Notes: a model not told the origin generated them from the sequence alone. 64,000 nt of DNA from Dendrolimus kikuchii (GCA_019925095.2 CM034394.1:25842272-25906271); one strand, 5' to 3'; numbered from the stretch's first letter, positions 37,601 to 42,226 are shown. Program-made: numbers and translations.

Positions 37601-39976
37601 AAATTTGTGTAATAAGGAGCAAAAAGCTATGGTTACGAGGATGAATTAATAGAACAGAACAAATTTTTTCTTTATTTTTGTAATGTGGGGACTTAACATT
37701 CCACAAGCATTCATGTTGTAAATACGCAAAAACAAATTGTAAACTGGTTTCTTCGCTCTAGCGAAACGACATTTTGTGGCAGCTAATGAACTCGACTAAA
37801 ACATCGGGTTCGTAGTTCGTACTTGTTTAGAACAAATGAATGAGTAAGCAATGACGCGTGGTGGGAGGCGCTACTCGCCGATAAAGATAGAACGAAACGG
37901 ATCGACTTGACTAAATGATTTGCTAATCTATTCGACTAAACTTTTGTTGTACAGAAACGTTTAGTTACTAAATTACTCGGTAGTCGACGAAATTACTAGC
38001 CTAGTGCAAACTAGGCTTAACTGCGGCGTGGCAACAGCACTACACACGTGAGGTGCTAGTGGCATTACAACCTGGCGAAAACCACAAACGGACAGCAACC
38101 TTCCGTCCTCAAATGGATTTACCCAGATTGTCTCCAGATTTTGATTTCTCAATTATTATGCCAGAAGTAACTAGACATCGAGACCGTATTTCATTGTTAA
38201 TTAAATATATTTTAGAGATTGGCCGGGGTTTAACATTTCAGAGATTAAATTTCATACCAGCCCAATTTTATTACCCCAAACAAAATATCTTAGGGGAAAG
38301 ATCCCCAATCTGGAGACCCTATGACACCTGTTTATAGACATAGTTACCTAAGTACTACTTTCAATTGATATTTTAGTACCTAATACACACTACGGGGCTA
38401 GCAGGAGTCCGGTCAGTCGTCCGGCTGGCTGCAAGTAGGAAAAATGTAGTCTTATTAGTATATAGTAGTTTTATTACCTGCGTCCAGCCGGACGGTGACC
38501 AAACTGCGGCTACCCGCATTGCGCATGCGGTTCCTTGAATAATAGAACCTCAATAGATGAAAAAATACTAGAACCTAAAATAAAATTTTACTTTTTAATG
38601 TTGAACAACTCTGGCCCAGTGGCCTTACTAAGTGAGGATTTCTTACCAATAAAGCAAAACAATTATAATTATTTATTTTATTTCAGAAGAGAAGTTACAG
38701 TTCAATGCGACAAAAGTAAACCATCAATACCGTGTAATCCATTGAAGTCTCCATGTCTTTTCAACATAGAAAAAGATCCTTGTGAACAGAGGAATTTAGC
38801 TGACCAGTGAGTAACTTCCTTATTCGTAGAGTTAGAGTAAGTTTGGATGCTTCTTTATGGTTCTTAAAGAAGCATTCAAATTTAATATAACTCTCTATGA
38901 ATAAGTTCGTAAATGTTTAGTTAGGTTACATTACAGTACATTTGCTTTACGAGCGTTCAAAATTTGCCATAAGCTCCATACAAGTATTTTTTTCTCTTAG
39001 TATATAGTTTCTGCAAGGTTGCCGGTACCAAGTATGCAAGGTCGCCGGTAGGCGCAGAATGAGGAAGTCAGAGGACAGGGATGAGTGGCGCCGACTTGGG
39101 GAGGCCTACATCCAGCAGTTGACTACGAATGAGTCACGACGACGATATCGTTTCTATTAGTATATAGGCTATTGGACAGCTCCATAATTCAACACATTAA
39201 ATTTACATCCGCATGTACTGTATAACCGCTAACTCGTAGACCACGCAACGGATTCTTAAGCGGTTTTCACCAGCAGTTAGATAATTCTTATTAAAGGTCT
39301 ATATATAGAAAAACGTAACTGTTTATTGAAATAAATTAGGGAAACTTACTAGGATTTGACAGCACGGAAAAACTCTAGTTAGATACAATTGTTGTTAAAA
39401 TATATGGGAGCTGCATACATCCAGTCATCGCAGCGGACAACGGAGAACTGGCTAGTGCAACGCGGGAGCGTTAGTTGCTCTAACTTGCACGTACATCATC
39501 CGTCCCGCTCGCACATTGTGCTACGTATTGCACTAGCTGTACAACTTCATAATATTTGCACATTAGGTTATCGTTTCCAAAATAAAATGACTTCATTTCA
39601 GTTATCATCAGATATCTGAAGTTTTGTTTAACCATATACCTGTCGCTGCTACAAATACCTTTTAAATAAGTTTTAAGGCTGCTCTTTCTTCAACCTAATT
39701 GTAACCTACTTTTAATTCACGGTGAACAAATATAGTACTTTCATTCATTCATTTACTCTCCAAGTTTACACCAATAGCTCCAAATAACAAATGAAAAACT
39801 CACGCTTCGCTTTCAGAGAACCAGAAATTCTTCGGAGATTACTTCGTGTTTTAGATAGAATAAACGCCACAGCGGTAACCCCAAATAACAAACCACTGGA
39901 CCTACAGGGGGACCCAAAGCTATGGGGGAGAGTGTTTACGAATTTTGGAGATTATGAAAGATCTAGTTCCTGCTGA
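5655..39976 (+). CDS. Arylsulfatase B-like sulfatase, 11 exons, 5' exon not seen
   Basis: Sulfatases of this family hydrolyse sulfate esters, classically on glycosaminoglycans in the lysosome or secretory route. Exons read: 5655-5814, 15951-16110, 16541-16635, 18330-18397, 21364-21517, 22049-22206, 28150-28298, 29561-29703, 36294-36444, 38687-38806, 39817-39976. All junctions are GT-AG and all phases agree, giving 505 residues and a stop. Visible motifs are CTPSR (the Cys that becomes formylglycine, residue 37 of the visible part), [14 protein letters not shown] and STDNGG. About 40-60 N-terminal residues are missing, including the signal peptide and the usual metal-binding Asp pair; this exon is probably left of the window. 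Introns are swollen by transposons. Within the family it is closest to arylsulfatase B/I/J. Some moth relatives act on plant glucosinolates, so the substrate is not fixed by sequence alone. Confidence 0.93.
5848..6163 (+). mobile_element. SINE-like repeat A
   Basis: Full-length copy from TATCCGTGCAGGAACGGAGA to CTCCTGCAATAAAAAAAAA, in the first visible sulfatase intron. Confidence 0.8.
6240..6268. repeat. (TA)n microsatellite
   Basis: Uninterrupted alternating T and A. Confidence 0.95.
6275..6478 (+). mobile_element. Helitron-like non-autonomous element
   Basis: ATTACGTGTCACGTTGTTTG ... TGGCGCTGGAATCAGGTTCT ... CGTCTGCCGGGATAGCTAGT. A second copy with the same order of blocks is at 56245-56838. 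The CTAGT-type 3' end and lack of terminal inverted repeats suggest a Helitron-like element; class not proven. Confidence 0.45.
6476..6530. repeat. (TA)n microsatellite
   Basis: ~55 bp of alternating T and A directly after the Helitron-like end. Confidence 0.95.
6531..6645 (+). mobile_element. LINE 3' end with CTTT tail
   Basis: GTCTGTGTGCTGCACC ... GTCCAAATAAACGTTTTTTC followed by (TTTC)n: a LINE-type 3' end. Confidence 0.4.
6815..7012 (-). mobile_element. SINE-like repeat A, 5'-truncated
   Basis: Begins at its A-tail (TTTTTTTATTGCAGGAGTTC) and ends at CTACCACCTGGC; the first ~110 bases of the unit are missing. Confidence 0.75.
7957..8114. mobile_element. 158-bp inverted-repeat element (MITE)
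   Basis: The left end CACCGGCCTACAAAAAAATT and the reversed right end CACTGGCCTACAAAAACATA match over about 42 bases, including GTGGTCTGTA. It is flanked by TTA on both sides, consistent with a TA duplication of the Tc1/mariner type. Confidence 0.7.
8670..8860 (-). mobile_element. tRNA-derived SINE B
   Basis: On the minus strand it starts GTCGTGGTAGCGTAATGGC (A-box-like) and has a B-box-like GGTTCGATCC-type block (GGGTTCGATCCTGACAGG). Head then CACGTGCTAATAACGGTGAA. Other copies: 15218-15475, 18488-18720, 44195-44450. Confidence 0.7.
8873..9291 (-). mobile_element. RTE LINE 3' fragment
   Basis: Reverse-strand coding reads [20 protein letters not shown] and ends [11 protein letters not shown] before (ATGT)n, the same C-terminus as the long copy at 31072-34160. 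It lacks a few codons in the [10 protein letters not shown] region. Confidence 0.8.
9618..9845 (-). mobile_element. tRNA-derived SINE C with inverted tail
   Basis: Reversed block GGGGCCGATCCCAGACACCC and CCAGGAATCGAACGG (B-box region). The tail AATAATCGGCAGACA at the left is followed at once by its mirror image (perfect 19-bp arms, 9618-9636 and 9641-9659). Confidence 0.65.
9860..10330. other. No gene recognised
   Basis: AT-rich unique-looking intronic sequence; no repeat family of this window was recognised. Confidence 0.4.
10332..10605 (-). pseudogene. LINE reverse-transcriptase C-terminal remnant
   Basis: Minus strand reads [20 protein letters not shown] then [12 protein letters not shown]. 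The pattern RRPxGRxxxRWxD ... NWxxxAQDRxxW is the usual C-terminal end of insect endonuclease/reverse-transcriptase LINEs. Short and isolated, so a fragment. Confidence 0.65.
10646..11040 (-). mobile_element. Candidate solo LTR
   Basis: On the minus strand it runs from TGTCTTC to CTCGTAACA (TG...CA), with a TATAAA box (10880-10885 complement) and an AATAAA-type signal before the end. A related copy lies at 20874-21276 in the same orientation. No internal retroelement genes lie beside either. Confidence 0.55.
11050..12400. other. No gene recognised
   Basis: AT-rich intronic sequence. A weak repeat of the ATATAGCGAC/GTCGTTATAT motif occurs around 11240-11300. No coding signal. Confidence 0.35.
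12640..12920 (+). repeat. Dispersed repeat family D, partial copy
   Basis: Shares the blocks GTGGCGTGACACTG, CAAGGACAAGCCCCGGCCAG and GGTCTGGGAATAT with the 1609 copy, with internal deletions. Confidence 0.55.
13102..13415 (+). mobile_element. SINE-like repeat A
   Basis: Full-length copy from TATCCGTGCAGGGATGGAGA to the A-tail. Confidence 0.8.
13416..14855. other. No gene recognised
   Basis: Intronic sequence with no coding signal. 14594-14760 begins TACTAGCTGATAACCGCCCG, which looks like the start of an old inverted Helitron-like copy. Confidence 0.3.
14856..15125 (+). repeat. Repeat F, one arm of a 25-kb inverted pair
   Basis: GGCTTGGCAACTAGGCCTTT through TACAACTATTGTTCATTTTA to AGTTCCCGCCAAAAACTC. 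The reverse complement lies at 40485-40800. Confidence 0.6.
15218..15475 (+). mobile_element. SINE B-like copy, diverged
   Basis: AGCTGCGGTAGCAGACTAGC and TGTGAATCCCAGCC give A- and B-box-like blocks, then GGAAAACATCGTGATGCAAC as in the 18488 copy. Confidence 0.55.
15573..15884 (-). mobile_element. SINE-like repeat A
   Basis: Full-length inverted copy from its A-tail (TTTTTTTTATTGCAGGAGTT) to GTTCCTGCACGGATA, ending 66 bases before a sulfatase exon. Confidence 0.8.
15951..16110 (+). CDS. Sulfatase exon with GKWHLG motif
   Basis: Acceptor TATAATAG, donor GTACGT. Reads [12 protein letters not shown] at the start and [20 protein letters not shown] at the end. GKWHLG is the conserved Lys/His active-site block of sulfatases. 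Phase 1 in, phase 2 out. The intron before it is 10.1 kb and is mostly repeats. Confidence 0.95.
16201..16485 (+). mobile_element. SINE-like repeat A with internal deletion
   Basis: From TATCCGTGCAGGAACGGAGA to the A-tail; about 30 bases near the 3' end are missing (CAAATGTCAATAGGCCGTCT). It ends 55 bases before the next sulfatase exon. Confidence 0.8.
16541..16635 (+). CDS. Sulfatase exon
   Basis: Acceptor TTAATTCAAG, donor GTGACT. Reads [17 protein letters not shown] and ends SWGFDFRR, matching the arylsulfatase B region that follows the GKWHLG block. Phase 2 in, phase 1 out. Confidence 0.92.
17095..17275 (+). mobile_element. LINE 3' end and CT-rich tail
   Basis: GGTTGTCTGGAAGAGATCGC, CTTAGCGATAAGACCGCCCA and GGTATACAATAAGGTGTTC, followed by (TC)n. 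The same end in reverse is at 35225-35400. Confidence 0.55.
17507..17814 (-). mobile_element. SINE-like repeat A
   Basis: Inverted copy from TTTTTTTAATTGCTGAAGCA to TCGTTCCTGCACGAG; more diverged than most. Confidence 0.75.
17921..18232 (+). mobile_element. SINE-like repeat A
   Basis: Full-length copy from TATCCGTGCAGGAACGGAGA to the A-tail. It forms an inverted pair with the 17507 copy, 107 bases apart. Confidence 0.8.
18330..18397 (+). CDS. Sulfatase short exon
   Basis: Acceptor TTTGCCTTAG, donor GTGACT. Reads [20 protein letters not shown]. The GxYATDxYTxEA pattern is typical of arylsulfatase B relatives. Phase 1 in, phase 0 out; only 68 bases. Confidence 0.92.
18488..18720 (+). mobile_element. 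tRNA-derived SINE B
   Basis: GGTAGCGTAATGGCTAGCAT is A-box-like and GCGCGCGTTCGATCCTGGTC contains the B box (GTTCGATCC). It continues CACGTGCTAACAACGGTGAA and GGAAAACATCGTGATGCAAC. This is a SINE head, not a functional tRNA: no cloverleaf closure was found. Confidence 0.75.
18896..19375 (+). mobile_element. tRNA-derived SINE C
   Basis: CTCTGTGGTTGAGCGGGCTA (A-box-like) and CCCGGGTTCGATTACTGG (B-box-like), then GTCTGGGATTGGCCCCAGCG. 19080-19340 carries an extra ~260-bp block that is repeated at 52045-52315. Ends TTGTCTGCCGATTATTATTA. Confidence 0.65.
19440..19835 (-). repeat. Dispersed repeat family D, inverted copy
   Basis: Reverse complement of the family: GGAGTGGCGAGTCACCGTCT, ACTGACTGGGGCTTGTCCTT, and CCATTTTTATGGC near its end. 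Confidence 0.55.
20025..20375. repeat. GC-rich repeat family G
   Basis: CCGGAGAGACCCAGATCTCC, GCCCGGACAAAGGACGCTCG, GTTTTAGTGGGTATCCC. A second copy starts at 37138 and is interrupted by a TTAA-flanked element. Confidence 0.55.
20874..21276 (-). mobile_element. Candidate solo LTR, second copy
   Basis: Shares TATAGAGTTTATTAGAACTA, CAAACACGTATAA and GTAAACAAAAGAA with the 10646 copy in the same order; ends TG...CA on the minus strand. It lies 87 bases before the GHSAVHSG sulfatase exon. Confidence 0.55.
21364..21517 (+). CDS. Sulfatase exon with GHSAVHSG motif
   Basis: Acceptor TTTTTTTCAG, donor GTAAGC. Reads [20 protein letters not shown] then [20 protein letters not shown]. The His-containing HSAVHS block sits where sulfatases carry substrate-binding residues. 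Phase 0 in, phase 1 out. A LINE 3' fragment begins within a few bases of the donor. Confidence 0.94.
21520..21820 (+). pseudogene. LINE C-terminal remnant running into the SINE A-like tail
   Basis: In one plus-strand frame the peptide [19 protein letters not shown] is visible; WNELPxxVFPxxYNxxxFK is the C-terminal signature of jockey-type LINEs. One stop interrupts the frame just after it. The DNA then continues GGCCGGCAGTGCGTTAGTGA and CCATAGGCGACGGTAACCGC, the tail also found on SINE A. Confidence 0.65.
22049..22206 (+). CDS. Sulfatase exon with STDNGG metal-site motif
   Basis: Acceptor TTCTCAACAG, donor GTAAGT. Reads [19 protein letters not shown] and [18 protein letters not shown], ending FPLRG. 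The DN pair is the C-terminal metal-binding site of sulfatases. Phase 1 in, phase 0 out. Confidence 0.95.
22612..22886 (+). pseudogene. Reverse-transcriptase C-terminal remnant, target of a LINE insertion
   Basis: Reads [20 protein letters not shown], then [14 protein letters not shown]; a frame change near 22806 leads to [20 protein letters not shown]. This is the usual C-terminal region of insect endonuclease/RT LINEs. It is cut off where the next LINE begins. Confidence 0.7.
22882..26036 (+). mobile_element. Apparently intact LINE with TTGAA tail
   Basis: Begins in a run of ATGTTCAAA-like repeats and ends at AAATTGAATTGAATTGACA. The 5' boundary is the point where the older LINE peptide stops; target duplications were not identified. 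Confidence 0.75.
22887..25787 (+). CDS. LINE endonuclease/reverse transcriptase, intact frame
   Basis: 966 residues from ATG at 22887. An AP-endonuclease domain comes first: [20 protein letters not shown] and a late SDHTAQV. The reverse transcriptase follows, with [66 protein letters not shown] and the catalytic FADD at about two-thirds. The frame is open throughout, suggesting a recent insertion. No first ORF (gag-like) is seen. Clade within the jockey/CR1 group is not assigned. It lies in the sulfatase intron 22207-28149 in the same orientation. Confidence 0.9.
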   Translation: MFKCQMFKMFKDQNVFVSNKLRVLHQNVNGLLSKSEQMELILDTYEQTFLNTIDILCITEHNMNEHDISHLQINNFILASYFCRKNRHGGACILARNTIRFKKMPNMEKQSKEGLIECSGIQLVDHNIYIICIYRPPKPIKKDLDIFFKTLEAILSSIAYGKNKVIICGDLNINTLKKSNETAALIEISSAFNLCFEIKEPTRLDSGTCLDHFLHNIRESSSVILEYAISDHTAQVLTCPVTYVSTLKYWFIDKRDYSMSNIDKFKDCISALTYANIYKYDNPDKAFDEFYELLNLFYDLCFPLISTKITLRKRPKWINTGIRKCCKRKRELLWEYRKHKSKKNKSNFLALSTRLNNVIKLTKRSQNEYYISRANNKSKATWNIINQTKKNNLPISDIDEIYTNNKILSDPLEIAEAFNDFFIDQIIPHDIKFNNRPLIDVRQSKSIFMNPTIPNDINKIIMNLKNTNSTGYDGITTHILKVISKLISPILSHIINLSVTQGIFPKKLKVTLIKPLFKKGNKKDMGCYRPIAFIPVLSKIFEKVIYNNVYSFLENNKIFAEEQTGFRKNKSINMAIYKFLGFTMNNIDNKISTAALFMDLTKAFDYVDHGILLQKLNLYGIRGNVLKLIESYLINRRQCTMITKVCPKQKREIKHLSKFRYVNTGVPQGSVLGPLLFIVYINDLPKITNNYMTLFADDSTILFHGSNDSVIERQMNNTLNTVIDWLNYNNLKINLTKTNFMIFKNKTVKITNIGVNHQGYQLQQVQNTKFLGLHIDSNLNWKVHIEKLSIRLNQYSYALYKLSKVANISTVKTAYHSNVTSLLRYGVLFWGNSTNKEVIFRSQKRCIRAIFKLNITDSCKPYFLKLNVLTFPSLYIHEVIQFVRCNMNLFETCKSMRHRNKLYCPPNKTAFLNKSIFCIAPKLYNHLPEEFKSIQSNASFRKRVKKMLTDKTYYSIDEYLNDKTII
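26560..26696 (-). repeat. Dispersed repeat family D, short inverted copy
   Basis: Contains CACTGGCCGGGGCTTGTCCT and GGTCAGTGTCACGCCACATT, matching the 1609 copy in reverse. Confidence 0.55.
26697..27040 (-). repeat. Repeat family E, long copy
   Basis: ATAATAAAACTACGTTTTAA at the left, GGCCGTGATCACGGAAGACA in the middle and GCAACATGTTGTGGCTTGAA at the right. Related pieces: 5003-5510, 36545-37010, 41505-41625, 45775-45925, 53880-54090, 63643-63811. Confidence 0.5.
27338..27587 (+). mobile_element. SINE-like repeat A, 5'-truncated
   Basis: Starts TGCCAGGTGGTAGGGCATTT and ends in the A-tail. It carries a short extra TTATTATTAGTTATTATTAG. Confidence 0.75.
27615..27792 (+). mobile_element. LINE 3' end with TTTGAA tail
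   Basis: TAGCTAGACGTGTTGCTGGG, GCATGTTGCGAAGCGGTGTA and CTTTTGAATTTGAATAC. A sister copy is at 29262-29440. Confidence 0.5.
28150..28298 (+). CDS. Sulfatase exon with tandem donor sites
   Basis: Acceptor TGTTGAAG. Reads [19 protein letters not shown] and [18 protein letters not shown]. Two possible donors lie ten bases apart: GTAATA after 28288 and GTAAAT after 28298. Only the second keeps the frame into the next exon (AG plus T gives Ser, then VLNNIDG), so I end the exon at 28298. Confidence 0.93.
28505..28665. repeat. TA-rich array with a higher-order unit
   Basis: (TA)n interrupted by a 24-bp TATGTATATG...TATGTATA block starting at 28551, 28593 and 28637, a spacing of 42-44 bases. Confidence 0.85.
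29102..29254 (+). mobile_element. RTE LINE 3' end fragment
   Basis: TCAGGAGCCTTAAGAACAGA through GCAAGGGAACTGGCGTGAAG to (ATGT)n. Confidence 0.75.
29262..29440 (+). mobile_element. LINE 3' end with TTTGAATTTGA tail
   Basis: GGAGTTTCTTGCCGCTTCTT, CACGTTGCGAAGAGGTGTAC and AAAACTTTTGAATTTGATTT; sister to 27615-27792. Confidence 0.5.
29561..29703 (+). CDS. Sulfatase exon
   Basis: Acceptor TTATTTTTTGCAG, donor GTACAG. Reads [18 protein letters not shown], then [19 protein letters not shown]. The NIDGxxQWxAL block is diagnostic of arylsulfatase B-type enzymes. Phase 2 in, phase 1 out. Confidence 0.94.
30361..30478 (+). pseudogene. LINE C-terminal remnant
   Basis: Plus strand reads [20 protein letters not shown], then [10 protein letters not shown] and a stop. 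The same peptide is on the minus strand at 34173-34300. Confidence 0.6.
30484..30847 (+). mobile_element. RTE LINE 3' fragment
   Basis: Reads [15 protein letters not shown] coding, [40 protein letters not shown], with a short deletion after that, ending (ATGT)n. Confidence 0.75.
31100..32035 (-). pseudogene. RTE reverse transcriptase, C-terminal part
   Basis: Reads [15 protein letters not shown], then the catalytic [47 protein letters not shown] and the end [11 protein letters not shown]. The usual GVRQGC-type block that precedes the LLF segment is missing, so the enzyme cannot be functional. Confidence 0.85.
31953..34160 (-). pseudogene. RTE endonuclease and N-terminal reverse transcriptase, frameshifted
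   Basis: 735 residues. The endonuclease part shows [40 protein letters not shown] and LETDHYLV. The reverse transcriptase part shows [55 protein letters not shown] and [14 protein letters not shown]. The frame is lost just after NGQLMR, where a deletion joins it to the next segment. The first residues ([11 protein letters not shown]) are a plausible start but unproven. Confidence 0.85.
34173..34430 (-). pseudogene. LINE C-terminal remnant
   Basis: Minus strand reads [40 protein letters not shown] and [20 protein letters not shown]. It resembles the C-terminal end of LINE polyproteins common in Lepidoptera. Related scraps are at 243-345, 17820-17885 and 30361-30478. The RTE element is inserted just beside it. 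Confidence 0.6.
34829..34935 (+). mobile_element. Jockey-type LINE 3' tail
   Basis: GGTTGGCAACGCGTGAGCTT, CTACAGGCGACGGTAAGCAC and GGGCCGTCTGCCTGTCC: same tail as 3608-3725. Confidence 0.5.
34940..35225 (+). mobile_element. Helitron-like remnant
   Basis: CTAAAACTCAAAAACGGCTTGACC, twice GTTTGAGTGGGTCCC/GTTTTTGAGTGGTTCCC, ending GTGGGGCCCACTAGT. The order of blocks resembles 6275-6478 loosely. Confidence 0.3.
35225..35400 (-). mobile_element. LINE 3' end with (TCTA)n tail, inverted
   Basis: Plus strand: ATAGATAGATAGATAACACT, then GGGCGGTCTTATCGCTAAAA and CTCTTCCAGACAACCCG, the reverse of the end at 17095-17230. Confidence 0.55.
35691..35766. repeat. Near-perfect hairpin framed by three evenly spaced direct repeats
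   Basis: Arms 35699-35725 and 35732-35758 pair over 27 bases with a single T/G mismatch and a 6-base loop. AGTCCAAT (third copy AGTCCATG) starts at 35691, 35725 and 35759, exactly 34 bases apart. A GC-rich segment follows (35765-35820). Confidence 0.85.
35899..36132 (+). mobile_element. SINE-like repeat A, 5'-truncated
   Basis: From GCCAGGTGGTAGGGCATTTG to the A-tail. It ends 161 bases before a sulfatase exon. Confidence 0.75.
36294..36444 (+). CDS. Sulfatase C-terminal domain exon
   Basis: Acceptor AAAACTTCAG, donor GTAAAG. Reads [20 protein letters not shown] and ends [15 protein letters not shown]. Phase 1 in, phase 2 out. The intron before it (29704-36293) contains the deleted RTE LINE. 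Confidence 0.92.
36545..37010 (+). repeat. Repeat family E with an RTE fragment inside
   Basis: CTTTTTAGTAGCCGTGATCA, CAAGTGTCGATGAGTAATGT and ATTAAAATGAACAAGTTGGC belong to family E. 36650-36759 is an RTE 3' fragment ending TATGTATGTATG. Confidence 0.5.
36650..36759 (+). mobile_element. RTE LINE 3' end fragment
   Basis: ATGAATGTCAAAGAAGCGAG through GGGAACTGGCGTGAAGTTAT to (ATGT)n. Confidence 0.7.
37138..38100. repeat. GC-rich repeat family G, interrupted copy
   Basis: 37138-37391 and 38021-38100 are the two parts of one copy of the unit at 20025-20375; GGGTATCCCTTA and CTGCGGCGTGGCAAC flank the insertion. Confidence 0.55.
37396..38016. mobile_element. 621-bp inverted-repeat element flanked by TTAA
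   Basis: TTAA at 37392-37395 and 38017-38020. The left end GCCTAGTTCGCAATGCG and reversed right end GCCTAGTTTGCACTAGG extend over ~55 imperfect bases (both reach TTTAGTAACTAAA). A TTAA duplication is the piggyBac signature. No long frame inside, so non-autonomous. Confidence 0.7.
38385..38540. repeat. Imperfect inverted repeat
   Basis: GGTCAGTCGTCCGGCTGG is countered by CCAGCCGGACGGTGACC about 70 bases on. A small foldback element is possible. Confidence 0.4.
38687..38806 (+). CDS. Sulfatase cysteine-rich C-terminal exon
   Basis: Acceptor TTTATTTCAG, donor GTGAGT. Reads [20 protein letters not shown], then [20 protein letters not shown]. The FNIxxDPCExxNLA pattern is a late, conserved block of arylsulfatase B. 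Phase 2 in, phase 2 out. Confidence 0.93.
39817..39976 (+). CDS. Sulfatase last exon and stop
   Basis: Acceptor GCTTTCAG. Reads [20 protein letters not shown] and ends [16 protein letters not shown] with a short Ser/Cys tail, then TGA at 39974-39976. Confidence 0.93.
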
Positions 39977-40026
39977 AGACTGATAAAATCATTTCATTAT
40001 AGGGATTTTTGTTTGTAAGCTGTAAA

Positions 40027-40032
40027 AATAAA
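40027..40032 (+). promoter_or_regulatory. Candidate polyadenylation signal of the sulfatase gene
   Basis: AATAAA lies 51 bases after the sulfatase stop and is followed by an A-rich and then TG-rich stretch. Confidence 0.55.
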
Positions 40033-40484
40033 AAAAATGTTGTATTTATTTGTTATTTATCACTTCCTAGAGCTTACGAGGAGGTATCGCGTAAACTACC
40101 CATTTATGGCCGGTTTCTATATCTTACTAAACGTTCATTCGCCTTACTACGTACGTTAGTTAATCAATAGTAAGATAAACTACTCACAAAAATTCAAGGA
40201 ACAAAAAAACTTTTTTTTTTCTATGATTTTTTACGGGCTGTATCTCAGTAAAAGATTTTCGTATCGAGGATTTAAAAAAAAACCCTTGAAAGCTCTAAAA
40301 CTTTAGTTTCTGGATCTTTAGGCCAAAACATTTTGAGAGTCACGGTTCTCACGCAATCCAAAGGAATAGCGCAATAAAAATTCTTCCAAATTTAATTTTT
40401 TTTTTCCGGTACTCAGACTAGGCAATTGATTTTATTTAACCACCGTATGGAACAGATAGCTTGTGTATATAGCTTCAATTCTTT
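40033..40484. other. No gene recognised
   Basis: Intergenic sequence after the sulfatase gene; no clear repeat or coding signal. Confidence 0.4.
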
Positions 40485-40800
40485 TTTTAGGGAGTTTTTG
40501 GCGGGAACTAAAAGGAGATGTTGTGCTGTGCAGTTTTATTTTCTAAAAATGTGTAAAGTCACTCTAAAATGAACAATAGTTGTAGGATATTGATAGTTTT
40601 TGAGTAGTAATTATGTGTTTTGTGAGAAATGTGAACTGTACAGTCAAATGTGACATTTGAGTTGTCACAAGAACCCCGATGAATGGCACTAGCTGATTAC
40701 CTACAGTTCAGCTGTGCTACACATAGGCTTCAGAAAATGAAGAAACTATATCGTAAACCAAGATCTGGCTTAAAGGCCTAGCTGCCAAGCCATAAACCTA
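40485..40800 (-). repeat. Repeat F, second arm of the inverted pair
   Basis: GAGTTTTTGGCGGGAACTAA, TAAAATGAACAATAGTTGTA and AAAGGCCTAGCTGCCAAGCC mirror the copy at 14856-15125. Confidence 0.6.
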
Positions 40801-41500
40801 AATAAATCATTCTTTTTTTTACGAAATAGTTTCGTCTATTTTTCGCGGAGATATTCGAATTTAATGAAAAAGAAGCTTTTTGTCTTCAACCATCAGTAAC
40901 TGATAACTGATGATTATACAGAAAATCAAAGCATTCCATTTTCGTAAACTGAAATAAATATCTGAAATCTGTTAAGAAATTGAAAAAAAAAATGATTTTT
41001 GAGAAAACAATAATGGGATTTGACAGTAAGGAGGAATAGGATGATAATGTAGTTTCCTAAAGAAGCTTAGAATAAATAAAACTACCACCTTTGTTATAAT
41101 TATTTATTTAACAGAAAATCTCAAACTAGGTATCTTACGTAACTTATAAATAGATTTCCTAAAGTATTATAATAGATCAAGATCCTTAGATAAATATAGA
41201 TCCGTAGCTTCTTTCTTTTTTATAAATATTTCCTCCCATTGTTTATAAACAAGTTGTTACACCAAGTACAAATGAACTTTTATTTAGCTCCTAATATTAG
41301 ACTTATCATTTATATATTTCAATTTGAATGAATCAACTAAAGCGATCCGTGTAAACTTAAATTTCGATAATTGACCTTATAAATTATAAACAAAAAAATA
41401 AGTGTCCTTTCAGTCCTGTGTCTTTCCTCCAAAGTGATTCAATTTGGTTGATCCGTCTAATATGGATGAATTTTAGAAATATATATAGATCCTAATATTT
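40801..41500. other. No gene recognised
   Basis: AT-rich intergenic DNA between the convergent genes; a CGATCCGTGTAAAC...TGATCCGTCTAA stretch at 41340-41470 is echoed at 59740-59870. Confidence 0.3.
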
Positions 41501-41504
41501 TCTT

Positions 41505-41625
41505 AAGTTTTAGCGACTTGTATACATAATAAAACTACGTTTTAACGGTTTTAAGCGCGGTAATTTAATTGATTTTGATTATTCCGACGTTAACGTCCAA
41601 AATGTAGTTTTATTAAATATAGAGC
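41505..41625 (-). repeat. Repeat family E end
   Basis: CTTAAGTTTTAGCGACTTGT and AAAACTACGTTTTAACGG, the outer end of family E. Confidence 0.5.
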
Positions 41626-41991
41626 CTGATTATTTTAATTAATCAGAACTAAGTTTCAAACTTCTCGACAAAATTTCAAAGAACAACCGCCTTATTCATA
41701 ACTTATACGAGGTTTATAGGCTTGGTTTTAAAAAGTGTTATAAATTGTATTCAGAATGCGATTATGAATAACACATGTTGATTCTTTTTAATGTGCGAAT
41801 AAACGTTGTATTAATTATTATGAATAAGCTGGTATTTTTTAATATACTCTAGTAAAATTTGTTATTAATCTAATCTTATACATGGAAGAAGAATATTGCA
41901 ACTGAAAATCGCTAATTTAGTATAGATTTTGCAGTACGCTACATAAGGGGCCAGCCATAAATTACGTATGAACTGTGACATTGTGTGACAA

Positions 41992-42226
41992 TTTTTTTTA
42001 TTGCAGTTGTTCAGCAGACAGGCAGACGGCCCACTTGATGGAAAGCGGTTACCATCGCCTATGGACATTTGCAACACCGAAGGTGCTACAAATGCGCTGC
42101 TGCTCTCTTAAGGGAGACTGGAACCTGGTCACTGATGTCGGCATACAACTCAAGGTTGTTATGGCGACATACTTTAGACCAGGGGTGGTAGCCATCCAGT
42201 CGGGCATATGCCCTACCAGCTGGCAC
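41992..42226 (-). mobile_element. SINE-like repeat A, 5'-truncated
   Basis: From its A-tail (TTTTTTTATTGCAGTTGTTC) to CCCTACCAGCTGGC; lies in the region just past the HORMAD polyadenylation candidate. Confidence 0.75.
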
